DNA of 64,000 nt, from NCBI GenBank assembly GCA_019418605.1, contig DYBN01000035.1, positions 1-64,000 of the forward strand, read 5' to 3'. Under the pieces are notes generated by a model. That model saw only the letters and a list, made by a program, of their open reading frames with translations, did not search any database and had not been told where the DNA came from. Source of the DNA: Sutterella sp. Lineage in GTDB: Bacteria > Pseudomonadota > Gammaproteobacteria > Burkholderiales > Burkholderiaceae_F. Each line of letters begins with the position of its first letter. Within the stretch, counting starts at the first letter, position 1. Positions 33,488 to 42,283 of the stretch are shown in pieces. The translations under genes and the position numbers were made by a program.

Positions 33488-34918
33488 TCACTGATTGGTG
33501 TCATTGCGAGACGCCTTGCCGTCGGCCTCAGGCTTGCCGGCCCCGGATTCAAAAGAGCTCTCTGTTTCCGAGGAATCAGGCGCGGCTTTGGCCGCAGCCG
33601 GCGTCGCGCTGCTTGTGGCGGCTTCGCTTCTGAGCCGCTCGATTTCCTTTTCGTCGGCAAACAGATCGGCAATCGTCGTTGAGAGGGCCTTGGCCGAGGC
33701 AAGCGAGCGCCACCATGCGGCAAGCGAGCCCTGCGCCGGACCCTCAAAAGCCTTCGAGCGCACAAGAGAATTTTGTCCGCTCACGGCAAAGGCCTCAAAG
33801 GCGCGCAAAAGCGTCGCTTGGTGCGTGTCAACCACAAGAACCCAGCCGTGCGCGCCGCTGCTGTCGGTGGCGGGTGCAATGTAGCGCGCCGAAGCCAGCA
33901 CGTTGAGAATGCGTTCGGCCGCCTCGGGATAGGTGTCGACGGCGTCGCAAAACTGCTCGGTGGTCATCATGGGAGCAAGGCCCGCAAGGCGCAGCAGCAC
34001 GAGTTCGCGCAGCATCGCGAGCCCCGTCAAAAAGTCGTTGCCCGTGCGGTAGCCGTCCAGGAAGCGGCCTGCCGTCAACTTCGGAATCGTGGCCGTGACG
34101 GCCGCGCCGGCAAAAAAGAGAAACCACGCAACGTAAATCCAGACGATGAGCGCGGGCAGCGCCACAAAGGCGCCGTAGATGTTGGTGAGGGTGCCCGCCG
34201 TGATGTAGTACTCAAAGGCTTGCTTGACGATCTGCCCGCAGAGCACGACGAGAAGCCCGCCCATCAGAGCGTGCGAAAACTGCACCCGGCAGGCCGGCAC
34301 GTACTTGTAGATCACGGCAAAGCAGATGCTTTGAAGCGCAATCTGCCCGATGTTGTAGAGAAAAGACGCCGTGCCGCTGCTTACGCCCTCAAGCGCCATG
34401 GCCGTGAGCTTGCCCGTCATGGAAAAGCTCAGCGCAAGCGCCGCCGGCCCGATGGTGAGAAGCGCCCAGTAGATGAGCGCGCGCTGCGACCAGGGGCGCA
34501 TCACCTTCACCTTGAAGATGCGGTTGACGGTGACGAAAAGCTTGTCGATCAGCAAAAGCGCCGTCACGGCCAGACCGACAAGACCGAACGTCGTGAGGCC
34601 CGCCGCATGCTTGGTGAATTCGTTGAGGTAGCCCAGGAGCACGCTTGAGTACTGCTCGGGCAAAAAACTCATGACGATCAGGTCTTCAAGACTTTGCCTT
34701 GCGTCGGCAAAGCTTGGAAACGCCGCAAACAAGGCAAGCGAGAGCGCAAGCACCGGCACGATCGCAAGCAGCGTTGTCAAGGCCATCGACGAGGCGACTT
34801 CGCCGATTTCGATTTCGGCCGTGCGGTCGGCCACAAACCGCATCAGGGTGCGAAAACTGTTGATCCACCCCTTCTGACGGATTTTCTCTCGAATCGTGGT
34901 CTGTTTTCTGCTCGACAT
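33488..34918 (-). CDS. YihY/BrkB family membrane protein
   Basis: A 476-residue inner-membrane protein. Six or so hydrophobic segments occupy residues about 40 to 290, with family marks EVASSMALTTLLAIVPVLAL, RPWSQRALIYWALLTIGPAAL and IWIYVAWFLFFAGAAVTA. The remaining 180 residues form a cytoplasmic tail, first with a winged-helix-like part, then a disordered Ser/Glu/Ala-rich end. BrkB was named for serum resistance in Bordetella; the family is often mislabelled RNase BN, and no enzymatic role is established. It is the first gene of the minus-strand run with tsaB and diverges from proS across an AT-rich promoter region (34940-34980). Confidence 0.9.
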   Translation of the reverse strand: MSSRKQTTIREKIRQKGWINSFRTLMRFVADRTAEIEIGEVASSMALTTLLAIVPVLALSLALFAAFPSFADARQSLEDLIVMSFLPEQYSSVLLGYLNEFTKHAAGLTTFGLVGLAVTALLLIDKLFVTVNRIFKVKVMRPWSQRALIYWALLTIGPAALALSFSMTGKLTAMALEGVSSGTASFLYNIGQIALQSICFAVIYKYVPACRVQFSHALMGGLLVVLCGQIVKQAFEYYITAGTLTNIYGAFVALPALIVWIYVAWFLFFAGAAVTATIPKLTAGRFLDGYRTGNDFLTGLAMLRELVLLRLAGLAPMMTTEQFCDAVDTYPEAAERILNVLASARYIAPATDSSGAHGWVLVVDTHQATLLRAFEAFAVSGQNSLVRSKAFEGPAQGSLAAWWRSLASAKALSTTIADLFADEKEIERLRSEAATSSATPAAAKAAPDSSETESSFESGAGKPEADGKASRNDTNQ

Positions 34919-35205
34919 CAGCCTGCGGCGCCGTAGGTTTCCAAAACATTAAACATTGTAAAATAATGCGTTTTATTTGTGCGCCGAACCCCGGCTAAGA
35001 GCCCGGGAGGCTTGACAGCTCAACGTGCAAAGAATCCTGACGCATTCAAGCGCCGTCCCTTTTTTGAGGCGCAAGATGCGAAAAAGCAGTTTGCCGCAGG
35101 CGCACAAATTTCCACTGACAATCGACTTTTTGACTTTTTGAACCAGCGGCCCCTTCGGAGCGTTGTTTGAAGACGCCCTCCGGGGAGCCCATCAGAGAAT
35201 CCTTT

Positions 35206-36969
35206 ATGCGCGCGCGCGAGTTTTACATTTCCACCCTCAAGGAAGCCCCGGCCGACGCCGAGATCACCAGTCAGATTCTTTCGATCCGAGCAGGCCTTTG
35301 CAAGCGTCTGGCGGCCGGCGTCTACAACATCATGCCGATGGGCCTGAGGGTGCAGAAAAAGATCGAGACCATCATCCGTGAAGAAATGGACGCCGCGGGC
35401 GCCATCGAACTCTCGATGCCGATCGTGCAGCCCGCCGAGCTCTGGCAGGAGTCCGGCCGCTGGGTCAAGTACGGGCCTGAGCTGCTGCGCTTCAAGGACC
35501 GCCACATGCGCGAGTTCGTCATTCAGCCCACGAGCGAGGAAGTCGTCACCGACCTTGCCCGCAACGAACTCACGAGCTGGCGGCAGCTGCCCGTTAACTT
35601 TTATCAAATCCGCACCAAGTTCCGCGATGAACGCCGCCCGCGCTTTGGCGTGATGCGCGCCCGCGAGTTCGTGATGAAGGACGCCTACAGCTTCGACCGC
35701 TCGGCCGAGGACGCGGGCCGCTCCTACGACAAGATGTTTGAGGCCTACTGCAAGATCCTCAACCGCATCGGGCTCACGTTTCGCGCCGTGCGCGCCGACA
35801 CCGGCGCCATCGGCGGATCGCGCTCGCACGAATTCCAAGTGATTGCCGATGTGGGCGAAGACGTCATCGCCTACTGCCCTGACTCTGACTTTGCAGCCAA
35901 CATTGAGCTTGCCGAAGCCTTCTCCGAGTTGGACGGCCGCAAGGCTCCCGCCATGGACATGGTCAAGCACGCCACGCCGGGCAAGGAAAAATGCGAGGAC
36001 GTGGCTCCCTTCCTTGGCATCGACCTTCGCTCGTGCATCAAGAGCGTCGTGCTTGCCTGCGACCATGTCGACGAAAAGGGCGATCCCCTGCCCGCGACGA
36101 TCGTGCTGATTCTTCTTAGGGCCGATCACGAGCTCAACGAAGTCAAGGCGGGCAAGCTGCCCGAGCTTGCCGACGGCTTTAGATTCGCCACCGAGTCCGA
36201 AATCGCCGAACACTTCCACGGCGCCAACCCCGGCTCTCTGGGGCCGGTGGGCTTGGGAGATGATGTCGTGGTCTACGCCGATCGGACCGCGGCGGACATG
36301 TCCGACTTCTGCTGCGGCGCCAATGAAACGGGCTACCACTACACGGGCGTCAATTTCGGGCGCGACCTTCCCGAACCCAAGGTGGCCGACTTGAGAAACG
36401 TCGTTGACGGCGACAAGAGCCCCGACGGAAAGGGCGTGCTGCGCCTGCAGCACGGCATCGAGGTGGGGCACGTGTTTTTCCTGGGCACCAAGTACTCCGA
36501 GCCGATGAACGCTACGTTCCTTGACGAAAACGGCAAGCCGCAGCCCCTGCAGATGGGCTGCTACGGCATCGGCGTCACGCGTCTGGGCGCGGCTGCAATC
36601 GAGCAGTGCCACGACGACAAGGGCATCATCTGGCCCGAGGCGATTGCGCCGTTTGAGGTTGTGATCTGCCCGATGAACTGGTCCAAGAGCGAAACCGTGC
36701 GCGAGACGGCAATGAAGCTGCACGACGAACTTGTGCGCCTTGGCGTGGACGTCATTTTGGACGACCGCGACCTTCGCGCGGGCTCGATGTTCGCCGACTG
36801 GGAGCTCATCGGCGTCCCGCACCGCATTGTCGTGGGCGACAGAGGCCTCAAGGGCGGCGAAGTCGAGTACGTCTGCCGCCGCACGCTCGACAAAAAGGAA
36901 ATGCTGCCCGTTGAGCAGGCCGCGCAGATCGTGGCCGAACGCGTCAAGGCAAACAAGCGCGAGGCTTAA
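35206..36969 (+). CDS. proS: Prolyl-tRNA synthetase
   Basis: Charges tRNA-Pro. The 587-residue protein is the bacterial-type (class IIa) enzyme with the editing insert. In order: motif 1 in VYNIMPMGLRVQKKIETIIR, QPTSEEVVTDL, motif 2 FRDERRPRFGVMRAREFVMKDAYSFD, the YbaK-like INS editing domain at about residues 225-380, motif 3 GCYGIGVTRLGAAAIEQ, and the anticodon-binding domain at the end. The ATG at 35206 gives the canonical start (MRAREFYISTLKEAPADAE); an in-frame TTG at 35167 is less likely. No partner genes are linked. A 10-bp hairpin follows at 36986-37020. Confidence 0.98.
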   Translation: MRAREFYISTLKEAPADAEITSQILSIRAGLCKRLAAGVYNIMPMGLRVQKKIETIIREEMDAAGAIELSMPIVQPAELWQESGRWVKYGPELLRFKDRHMREFVIQPTSEEVVTDLARNELTSWRQLPVNFYQIRTKFRDERRPRFGVMRAREFVMKDAYSFDRSAEDAGRSYDKMFEAYCKILNRIGLTFRAVRADTGAIGGSRSHEFQVIADVGEDVIAYCPDSDFAANIELAEAFSELDGRKAPAMDMVKHATPGKEKCEDVAPFLGIDLRSCIKSVVLACDHVDEKGDPLPATIVLILLRADHELNEVKAGKLPELADGFRFATESEIAEHFHGANPGSLGPVGLGDDVVVYADRTAADMSDFCCGANETGYHYTGVNFGRDLPEPKVADLRNVVDGDKSPDGKGVLRLQHGIEVGHVFFLGTKYSEPMNATFLDENGKPQPLQMGCYGIGVTRLGAAAIEQCHDDKGIIWPEAIAPFEVVICPMNWSKSETVRETAMKLHDELVRLGVDVILDDRDLRAGSMFADWELIGVPHRIVVGDRGLKGGEVEYVCRRTLDKKEMLPVEQAAQIVAERVKANKREA

Positions 36970-36985
36970 GCCTTCTCACGCGCCC

Positions 36986-37020
36986 CGCTGCCGTGCACAG
37001 AAATTGAGCTCACGGCAGCG
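36986..37020 (+). repeat. Hairpin after proS
   Basis: CGCTGCCGTG (36986-36995) pairs perfectly with CACGGCAGCG (37011-37020), 17 bases after the proS stop. There is no T tract, so it is either a weak terminator or a 3'-end stabiliser. Confidence 0.5.
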
Positions 37021-37070
37021 GCTCAACCACTGGCGGGGCTCCTGCCCCGACGTATTTCTTTGAAGACGCC

Positions 37071-38581
37071 ATGGCCTCAAAGATACCGCAAGAAATTCAC
37101 GACCTCGTCCCCGAGGAGCTGCGCGACGACTACGGCATCTATTGGAGCGCCCGCAGCAGCCGCTACTACGTCTTCCGCGATCTGGGCTACGTCTACGATC
37201 CGAAGATCAAGCGCTCTCGAGTCCAGCGCCAGCCTTTGGGCAGCATCAAGGACGGCGTCTTCGCCTACAGCCCGTCGTGGCTTGACAAGCAAGCGATCAA
37301 GAAGCTCTCCAAGCAAAACGACCGGCTGCAGAGGCTGACGGCAAAGCCCAAAGCACAAGCAGCAGCGGCAGACGGCTCGACCGGTTCCGAGACGCGGTCG
37401 GCGGCCGATGCTTTGACAGAGACCTCCTGCGGCATTGACGACGCCCTCCTGCAGACAACGACTCCGTGCCCGTTGGGCGCCATCCTGACGGCTGCGCTTC
37501 TTGCGAGCTTTACCGGAGACACGAGCGCCGTCAGCATTGCCATCTACTGGAGAAAGCACGCTGCGGAACTTGCGCAGATCATCGATGACTTTCCGGCACA
37601 AGCCCCCTCTCATGACGCGATCAACCGCGTGCTGCGCTTGATTGACAAGGAAAGGATGGCGACATTACTGCGCCAGCTTGCCGTCCCGCCTGCCGTTGAG
37701 GCTTCGAAGCGGCTGCTGCACATCAAAGAAGAGGCTCATCAAACCCTGGAAACGGAGGGCTCGGGACTCGACGCCCTCAACGTGTACGACTTTCCCGAGA
37801 GGCTCGTCGTCACGCACTCGCTCATCAATGAAAAAGAAAACGAGAATTCCGCGCTCATTGCGCTGCTCTCGGACATGGCGCTCGGAGCGGGCGACATCCT
37901 GACGGGCGACGGCTCGACAACGCCGAAAGAGCTGGCGGATTTTCTGCAGGGTCACAACGTGGACTACTGCCTGTCAGTCAAGGAGGACGCCCCGAAGCTC
38001 TACAGTGAAGTGCAGCGCCTCTTTGGAGCGGCCGATGAGTCGAGATTTCGACTGACCGAGGACATTGACTGCGGCCGCGGCAAGATCAAGACGCAGCGCA
38101 TTGCCGTGCTGCCGGCAAGCCTCCTTAGCCGGTCATGTCTTGAGGCGTGGCCGTGCTTGGCCAATGGCTGCATCATCAGAGCTGCAAACGTCGGCGAAAA
38201 AAGAGCCCGCGCGACTGCGAATCAACGCAAGTACGTTACTTCATCGGCTCGCTTTCCTGCGAGACGGAAAACCTCGCCTCTCGAGTGGGAGGCGCGATCA
38301 GGCGGCTTGGGCAGACCGAAGGCGGCTCACACTGGCGCCTTGACTGCCCGTTTGATCAGGATCGAATCCAGCGCACCGATAAAAACTACCTCGCCAACCG
38401 TATCACGCTCAACAACATCGGGCTCAACGCACTGAAAGCCGCGCAAAAATCGTTTGCAGAGCGCAAACAAAAGTACTCCGTCAAAACACTGCAGAACCTG
38501 TGCTCTTCTCCGGCCGGCGCGTTGGAGACTCTGGCGATGGTTCTCGACATGCACAGCATCGTGGATGAGAGCAAGAGCTGA
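37071..38581 (+). pseudogene. ISAs1-type transposase, frameshifted and lacking a catalytic Asp
   Basis: Reads in one frame from ATG 37071 (MASKIPQEIHDLVPEELRDD) to about codon 376, then continues in the -1 frame (DCESTQVRYFIGSL...SHWRLDCPFDQDRI) to the stop at 38581. The switch lies around AAAAAA at 38197-38202. The N-terminal 70 residues form a beta-rich domain (YYVFRDLGYVYDPKIKRSR) like that of IS1634/IS4-type transposases. Compared with its neighbour at 38715, the first catalytic Asp is replaced (IKEEAH for IDGSPE), while the second (LTGDGS) and the Glu are kept. Transposition is therefore unlikely. No terminal inverted repeats were found. Confidence 0.75.
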
Positions 38582-38714
38582 CTTGCGCAATCGCCGGGCT
38601 GCCGCCCGAATTTCCGCGGAAAACCATTTCCCCGGCGCTCTAAACGAAACAAGTGCTTATGCCAAGTTTTCCGCCAAGCAGCGCAATTGCACATAACCGC
38701 GAAGGAGGCGCAAC

Positions 38715-40088
38715 ATGGCTCGCCCGCGCAACCCGGACTTAAAGCCCAAGACCTTCCGCATTCGCCAAAAGAACTACAAAACGGGAGGCTATGACATCTA
38801 CGACCGTACTTCGATCTTCGACCCCGACCTCGGGAAAAAGCGTCATATTTCCTCGAAGCTCGTTGGCCGTCTTCCGCCTGGTGAGACCGACCTCGCCAAG
38901 ATGGTTCCCGTCGACGCCCCAGCCCGAAAGTCAAATCAAGCTGCAGCCGCGGTGAGCCTGAGCACCGAGGAAAGCACGGCTTATCCGCTTGACGTCGTGC
39001 TGTTCGTGATGATTATGGCAACGATCAACGCTCAAGACTCCTGCCGCGCCATTGCGGCGTTCTGGGAGGAGCAACGGAGCGTTTTCAGCCGCTTTATCAA
39101 CGACTTTCCGGAATGCGGCATTTCACCCGAAACGCTTCGCCGGATTATCATGCTGCTCGAAAACAAAGATGCCCGTCAGCTCTCGAAGCACCTTGCCGCT
39201 TCACTGACGAAGCGCATGCAACCCCGCATCGCGCCCATCGACGGGAGCCCTGAGCGCGCCGGCGTCAAGGACGACGAGACCGGCCGCTGCGCACTTACCG
39301 TTCTCAACACGGACAACGAGCTGCGCCTTGAGCAAATCTTGGTTGAGGCCGGGGAAAACGAAATTGCAAAAAGCTGCGGGGCAATCGTGAGCCTTCACCT
39401 GGAAGGCGCCGTCGTGACCGGCGACGCCCTCGCAGCGCAAAAGAAGTTCTGCTCCATGATTCTCGAGAAGGGCGCCGATTACTGCATGGCGCTCAACGCC
39501 AGCCGCGGCAATCTTTTTGAGAAGACTCAGAAGTGGTTTTCATCGATGGGCGCCATTGCTGCAACGACGTCCGAAACCTTTGACGACGGGCACGGACACA
39601 ATGAGAAGAGATCGATCTGCGTTCTGCCCGCATCCGCCGTATCGCTCAACCAGGAAATCGTTGACGAGTGGCCCGGCCTTGCCGACGGCTGCATTGTGAA
39701 AGCGGTCACTGAAAGCAAGGACAGCACCACCGGCAAAGTCAGCTCACAGACGCGCTTCTTTGCCGCATCCCTGCATTTTGATGAACGCCATATCGCGCAG
39801 TGTCTGGCTCGAGTCATGCGCAACCACTGGAAAGTCGAGGACAGCCTGCACTGGCGGCTTGACGCGACGTTCCCGCAGGATCAAGCGCTGTGCCGCAACG
39901 CTTTGTTCCTCAAAGGAAAGGCGGCCCTAAACAAACTTGCCTTCACCTTCCTTTCCAAGGTACAGCCTCGAAACGAGGAGACCGCAGGCGGGCGGGCTTT
40001 AGCCGAGCCGGCACCCGGAGCACGCTGCTCAAATCTTGAGGAGCAGCTCGAGATGATTCGGCAGTTTTGCGCACGGGCTGCAAGGTAG
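38715..40088 (+). CDS. ISAs1-type (DDE) transposase
   Basis: An intact 457-residue transposase. An N-terminal beta-rich domain (YDIYDRTSIFDPDLGKKRHISSK) precedes an RNase-H-like catalytic core with the three acidic residues: Asp in APIDGSPERAG, Asp in VVTGDALAAQKKF, and Glu in HWKVEDSLHWRLDATFPQD. That spacing and the last motif are typical of ISAs1/H-repeat proteins. A good GGAGG ribosome-binding site lies 6 bases before the ATG. It follows the degenerate paralogue by 133 bases in the same direction. No flanking inverted repeats or target duplications were recognised, so mobility is not shown. Confidence 0.85.
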   Translation: MARPRNPDLKPKTFRIRQKNYKTGGYDIYDRTSIFDPDLGKKRHISSKLVGRLPPGETDLAKMVPVDAPARKSNQAAAAVSLSTEESTAYPLDVVLFVMIMATINAQDSCRAIAAFWEEQRSVFSRFINDFPECGISPETLRRIIMLLENKDARQLSKHLAASLTKRMQPRIAPIDGSPERAGVKDDETGRCALTVLNTDNELRLEQILVEAGENEIAKSCGAIVSLHLEGAVVTGDALAAQKKFCSMILEKGADYCMALNASRGNLFEKTQKWFSSMGAIAATTSETFDDGHGHNEKRSICVLPASAVSLNQEIVDEWPGLADGCIVKAVTESKDSTTGKVSSQTRFFAASLHFDERHIAQCLARVMRNHWKVEDSLHWRLDATFPQDQALCRNALFLKGKAALNKLAFTFLSKVQPRNEETAGGRALAEPAPGARCSNLEEQLEMIRQFCARAAR

Positions 40089-40234
40089 TATCTGTATTCG
40101 CAGTGCCGCGCGCGAGTCGCCCTCTGCGAGAGCCTTGCGCAAATGACTTTGGGCTTGGCTTTTAAGCCGATTTTTTATTCGCAAGAGTTACTCTTTGCCG
40201 CTAAACTTGCGTGTTGAACAAAACAAGGCGGAAA

Positions 40235-40245
40235 ACCCTTAGGGT
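40235..40245. promoter_or_regulatory. Small palindrome upstream of response regulator
   Basis: ACCCT-T-AGGGT, an 11-base dyad 135 bases before the regulator start. It could be an autoregulatory site for a LuxR-type dimer. No matching second copy was found in the window. Confidence 0.25.
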
Positions 40246-40380
40246 AGTTGAAGGGGCGATGATGAGCGCGGGGCATGCGCGGTTTGAGCCTTTTACCTGC
40301 CCGGCCCCGCGGCTTTGCGGCCCTGCGCCGGCCTGCCGCCATTTTCCGCCGTCTTGAAATTTTCAGTTTAGGAGACTGCC

Positions 40381-40998
40381 GTGGAATCATTAAAGCCCTT
40401 GGTACGCGTCATTGACGATGATGATGCGATGCGCCGTTCCTGGGCCTTTCTGATCGAAGGCGAAGGCTGGGACGTCGTCACCTATTCGGACGCCATCGAC
40501 TTTCTGTCTTCCAACGATTTTGCCCGCCCCGGCTGCCTCGTGCTTGACGTCCGCATGCCCCGCATGAGCGGACTTGAGCTGCAGGACAAACTGCGCGAGC
40601 TCAACGTGGATCTGCCGATCATCTTCATTTCCGGCCACGGCGACATCGACATGGCCGTGCACACGCTCAAGCAGGGCGCCGTCGACTTCCTGCAAAAGCC
40701 CGTTGACGACCAGAGGCTTTTGACGGCCATCGGCAACGCGGTGATGAACAATCTCAACCACCGCCGCACCGAGATGGAGCTCTCCACTTTCCGCAGCCGC
40801 CTCGAGCAGCTCACGCAGCGCGAGCGCGAGGTGATCCGCATGGTCGCCCACGGCATGAGCAACAAGCAGGTTGCCGAAAATCTCGGCATCAGCGAGAAGA
40901 CCGTGCAGGTGCACCGCGGTTCGGCCTATCGCAAGCTTGACCTGCACAACGCCGCCGAAATCGCGCGGCTGCTGCTGCGCTCCGGCGACCCGCTCTGA
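40381..40998 (+). CDS. FixJ/NarL-type response regulator (LuxR HTH)
   Basis: A 205-residue two-component regulator. The receiver domain (1-120) has the acidic pocket VIDDDDAM, phosphoacceptor Asp in CLVLDVRMPRMSG, and the FixJ-specific FISGHGDIDMAVHTLKQGAVDFLQKPV. The C-terminal LuxR-type DNA-binding domain reads LTQREREVIRMVAHGMSNKQVAENLGISEKTVQVHR. Homologues in Sutterella-like bacteria often pair with TtrS-like or FixL-like kinases that sense alternative electron acceptors, but no kinase gene is next to it. The start is GTG with AGGAG 6 bases upstream. A strong terminator follows at 41056. Confidence 0.93.
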   Translation: MESLKPLVRVIDDDDAMRRSWAFLIEGEGWDVVTYSDAIDFLSSNDFARPGCLVLDVRMPRMSGLELQDKLRELNVDLPIIFISGHGDIDMAVHTLKQGAVDFLQKPVDDQRLLTAIGNAVMNNLNHRRTEMELSTFRSRLEQLTQREREVIRMVAHGMSNKQVAENLGISEKTVQVHRGSAYRKLDLHNAAEIARLLLRSGDPL

Positions 40999-41055
40999 CA
41001 CTCGGGAAAAGAGTCCGCGAAAAAGACTCTTCTTTTCGCGTTTTGTCCCCGATTT

Positions 41056-41082
41056 GGCCCGCCTTCCGTGCGGGCCTTTTTC
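41056..41082 (+). terminator. Response-regulator terminator
   Basis: GGCCCGC (41056-41062) pairs with GCGGGCC (41070-41076), followed by TTTTT. A second stem (AAGAGTC/GACTCTT) lies upstream near 41010-41035. Confidence 0.8.
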
Positions 41083-41144
41083 TGTTTTTTCCGCCTTTTT
41101 CCTCTTTTCTTGTCCTTTGCGTGCGCCCGCACTGACAACCTGCC

Positions 41145-42071
41145 ATGAAGCTACAAACGCGCAACTACTTTCTGCTTTTCATCACGGCCGTCATCTGGGG
41201 CTCCGGGTTCGTCGCCCAAGCCCTTGGCATGGAGCACGTGAGCCCCTTTACCTTCACATGGGCCCGCTCGATTATCGGCGGCTTTTTTCTGCTTGCGGTA
41301 ATCCCCCTTCTTGACGCGTTCACAAAGCCCGGGACCAAGCAGCAAAAGAGCGCCCCCAGATTCAGCCCGTGGCGGGGACGCACGATCTGGATCGGAGGCT
41401 TTTGGTGCGGCACGCTGCTTTTTGTCGCCGAATCCCTGCAGCAGTTCGGGCTCGTGCACACCACCGTCGGCAAGGCGGGGTTTCTTACGAGCCTGTACGT
41501 CGTCATCGTGCCCGTGCTCGGCATCTTCATCGGGCGCCGCACAAGTCTCAACGTCTGGTGCGCCGTCGCGCTTGCCATTGCGGGACTTTATTTCCTGTGC
41601 ATGGGCGAGGGCGAGTTTTCCCTGTCGCTTGGCGACTCGCTCGTGCTTGCGTGCGCCCTTGCCTTTTCCTTTCACATTCTCGTGATCGATCGGTTTGCGC
41701 CGCTTGTGGACTGCGTGCGCATGAGCTGCATTCAATTTTTCGTGGGCAGCGCCTGGGGATTTGTCTTCATGCTTCTCTTTGAGCCTCCCGCCATGGAGCA
41801 GCTTCTTGCTGCGCTGCCTGCGATCCTCTATGCGGGCATCATGAGCAACGGCATCGCCTACACGCTGCAGATCGTTGCCCAAAACGGCGTTCACCCCACG
41901 ATTGCCTCCATCATCCTCAGCATGGAGAGCATGGTGAGCGTCTTTTTCGGCTGGCTCATCATGCACCAGAACATGACGCTGCGCGAGCTCTCGGGCTGCG
42001 CCTTCATGATGGCGGCCATCATCATCGCGCAGCTGCCGGCCTCGGTTTTTAAACGCAAGCGCACGAAATAG
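41145..42071 (+). CDS. EamA/DMT family transporter
   Basis: A 308-residue inner-membrane protein with ten predicted helices in two EamA repeats, the layout of drug/metabolite transporters that export amino acids, purines or other metabolites. The first repeat starts FLLFITAVIWGSGFVAQALGMEHVSPFTFTWAR-like and the second includes VGSAWGFVFMLLF and IVAQNGVHPTIASIILSMESM. The substrate cannot be inferred. It stands alone, starting 63 bases after the response-regulator terminator. A near-perfect bidirectional terminator lies after it. Confidence 0.9.
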   Translation: MKLQTRNYFLLFITAVIWGSGFVAQALGMEHVSPFTFTWARSIIGGFFLLAVIPLLDAFTKPGTKQQKSAPRFSPWRGRTIWIGGFWCGTLLFVAESLQQFGLVHTTVGKAGFLTSLYVVIVPVLGIFIGRRTSLNVWCAVALAIAGLYFLCMGEGEFSLSLGDSLVLACALAFSFHILVIDRFAPLVDCVRMSCIQFFVGSAWGFVFMLLFEPPAMEQLLAALPAILYAGIMSNGIAYTLQIVAQNGVHPTIASIILSMESMVSVFFGWLIMHQNMTLRELSGCAFMMAAIIIAQLPASVFKRKRTK

Positions 42072-42200
42072 TCTCGCCGCACTCCTTTGAAAGCCCTGCC
42101 GGGCCCATCAACTCCCCTACCGGCCGCGCAGAGGTGCTTTCGGCCCTCCGGATAAGAAAGACGCGGCAAAACGATGCGCACCTAAAGACGCACCAAAGAG

Positions 42201-42238
42201 AAAGCGCCGCTTGAAAACTGACTTCAAGCGGCGCTTTT
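42201..42238. terminator. Bidirectional terminator between DMT gene and ppiD
   Basis: A 15-bp perfect stem: AAAGCGCCGCTTGAA (42201-42215) with TTCAAGCGGCGCTTT (42223-42237). Its A- and T-rich ends allow termination from both sides. Confidence 0.88.
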
Positions 42239-42283
42239 AATCAATGCCTTAAGGGCCCGGAGGCCGAACCCGTAGGCCAGCTG

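Noticed and set aside
37071..40088. Complete composite transposon bounded by the two ISAs1-type genes
   Set aside because: The two genes are strongly diverged, adjacent with no cargo, and no inverted repeats were found.
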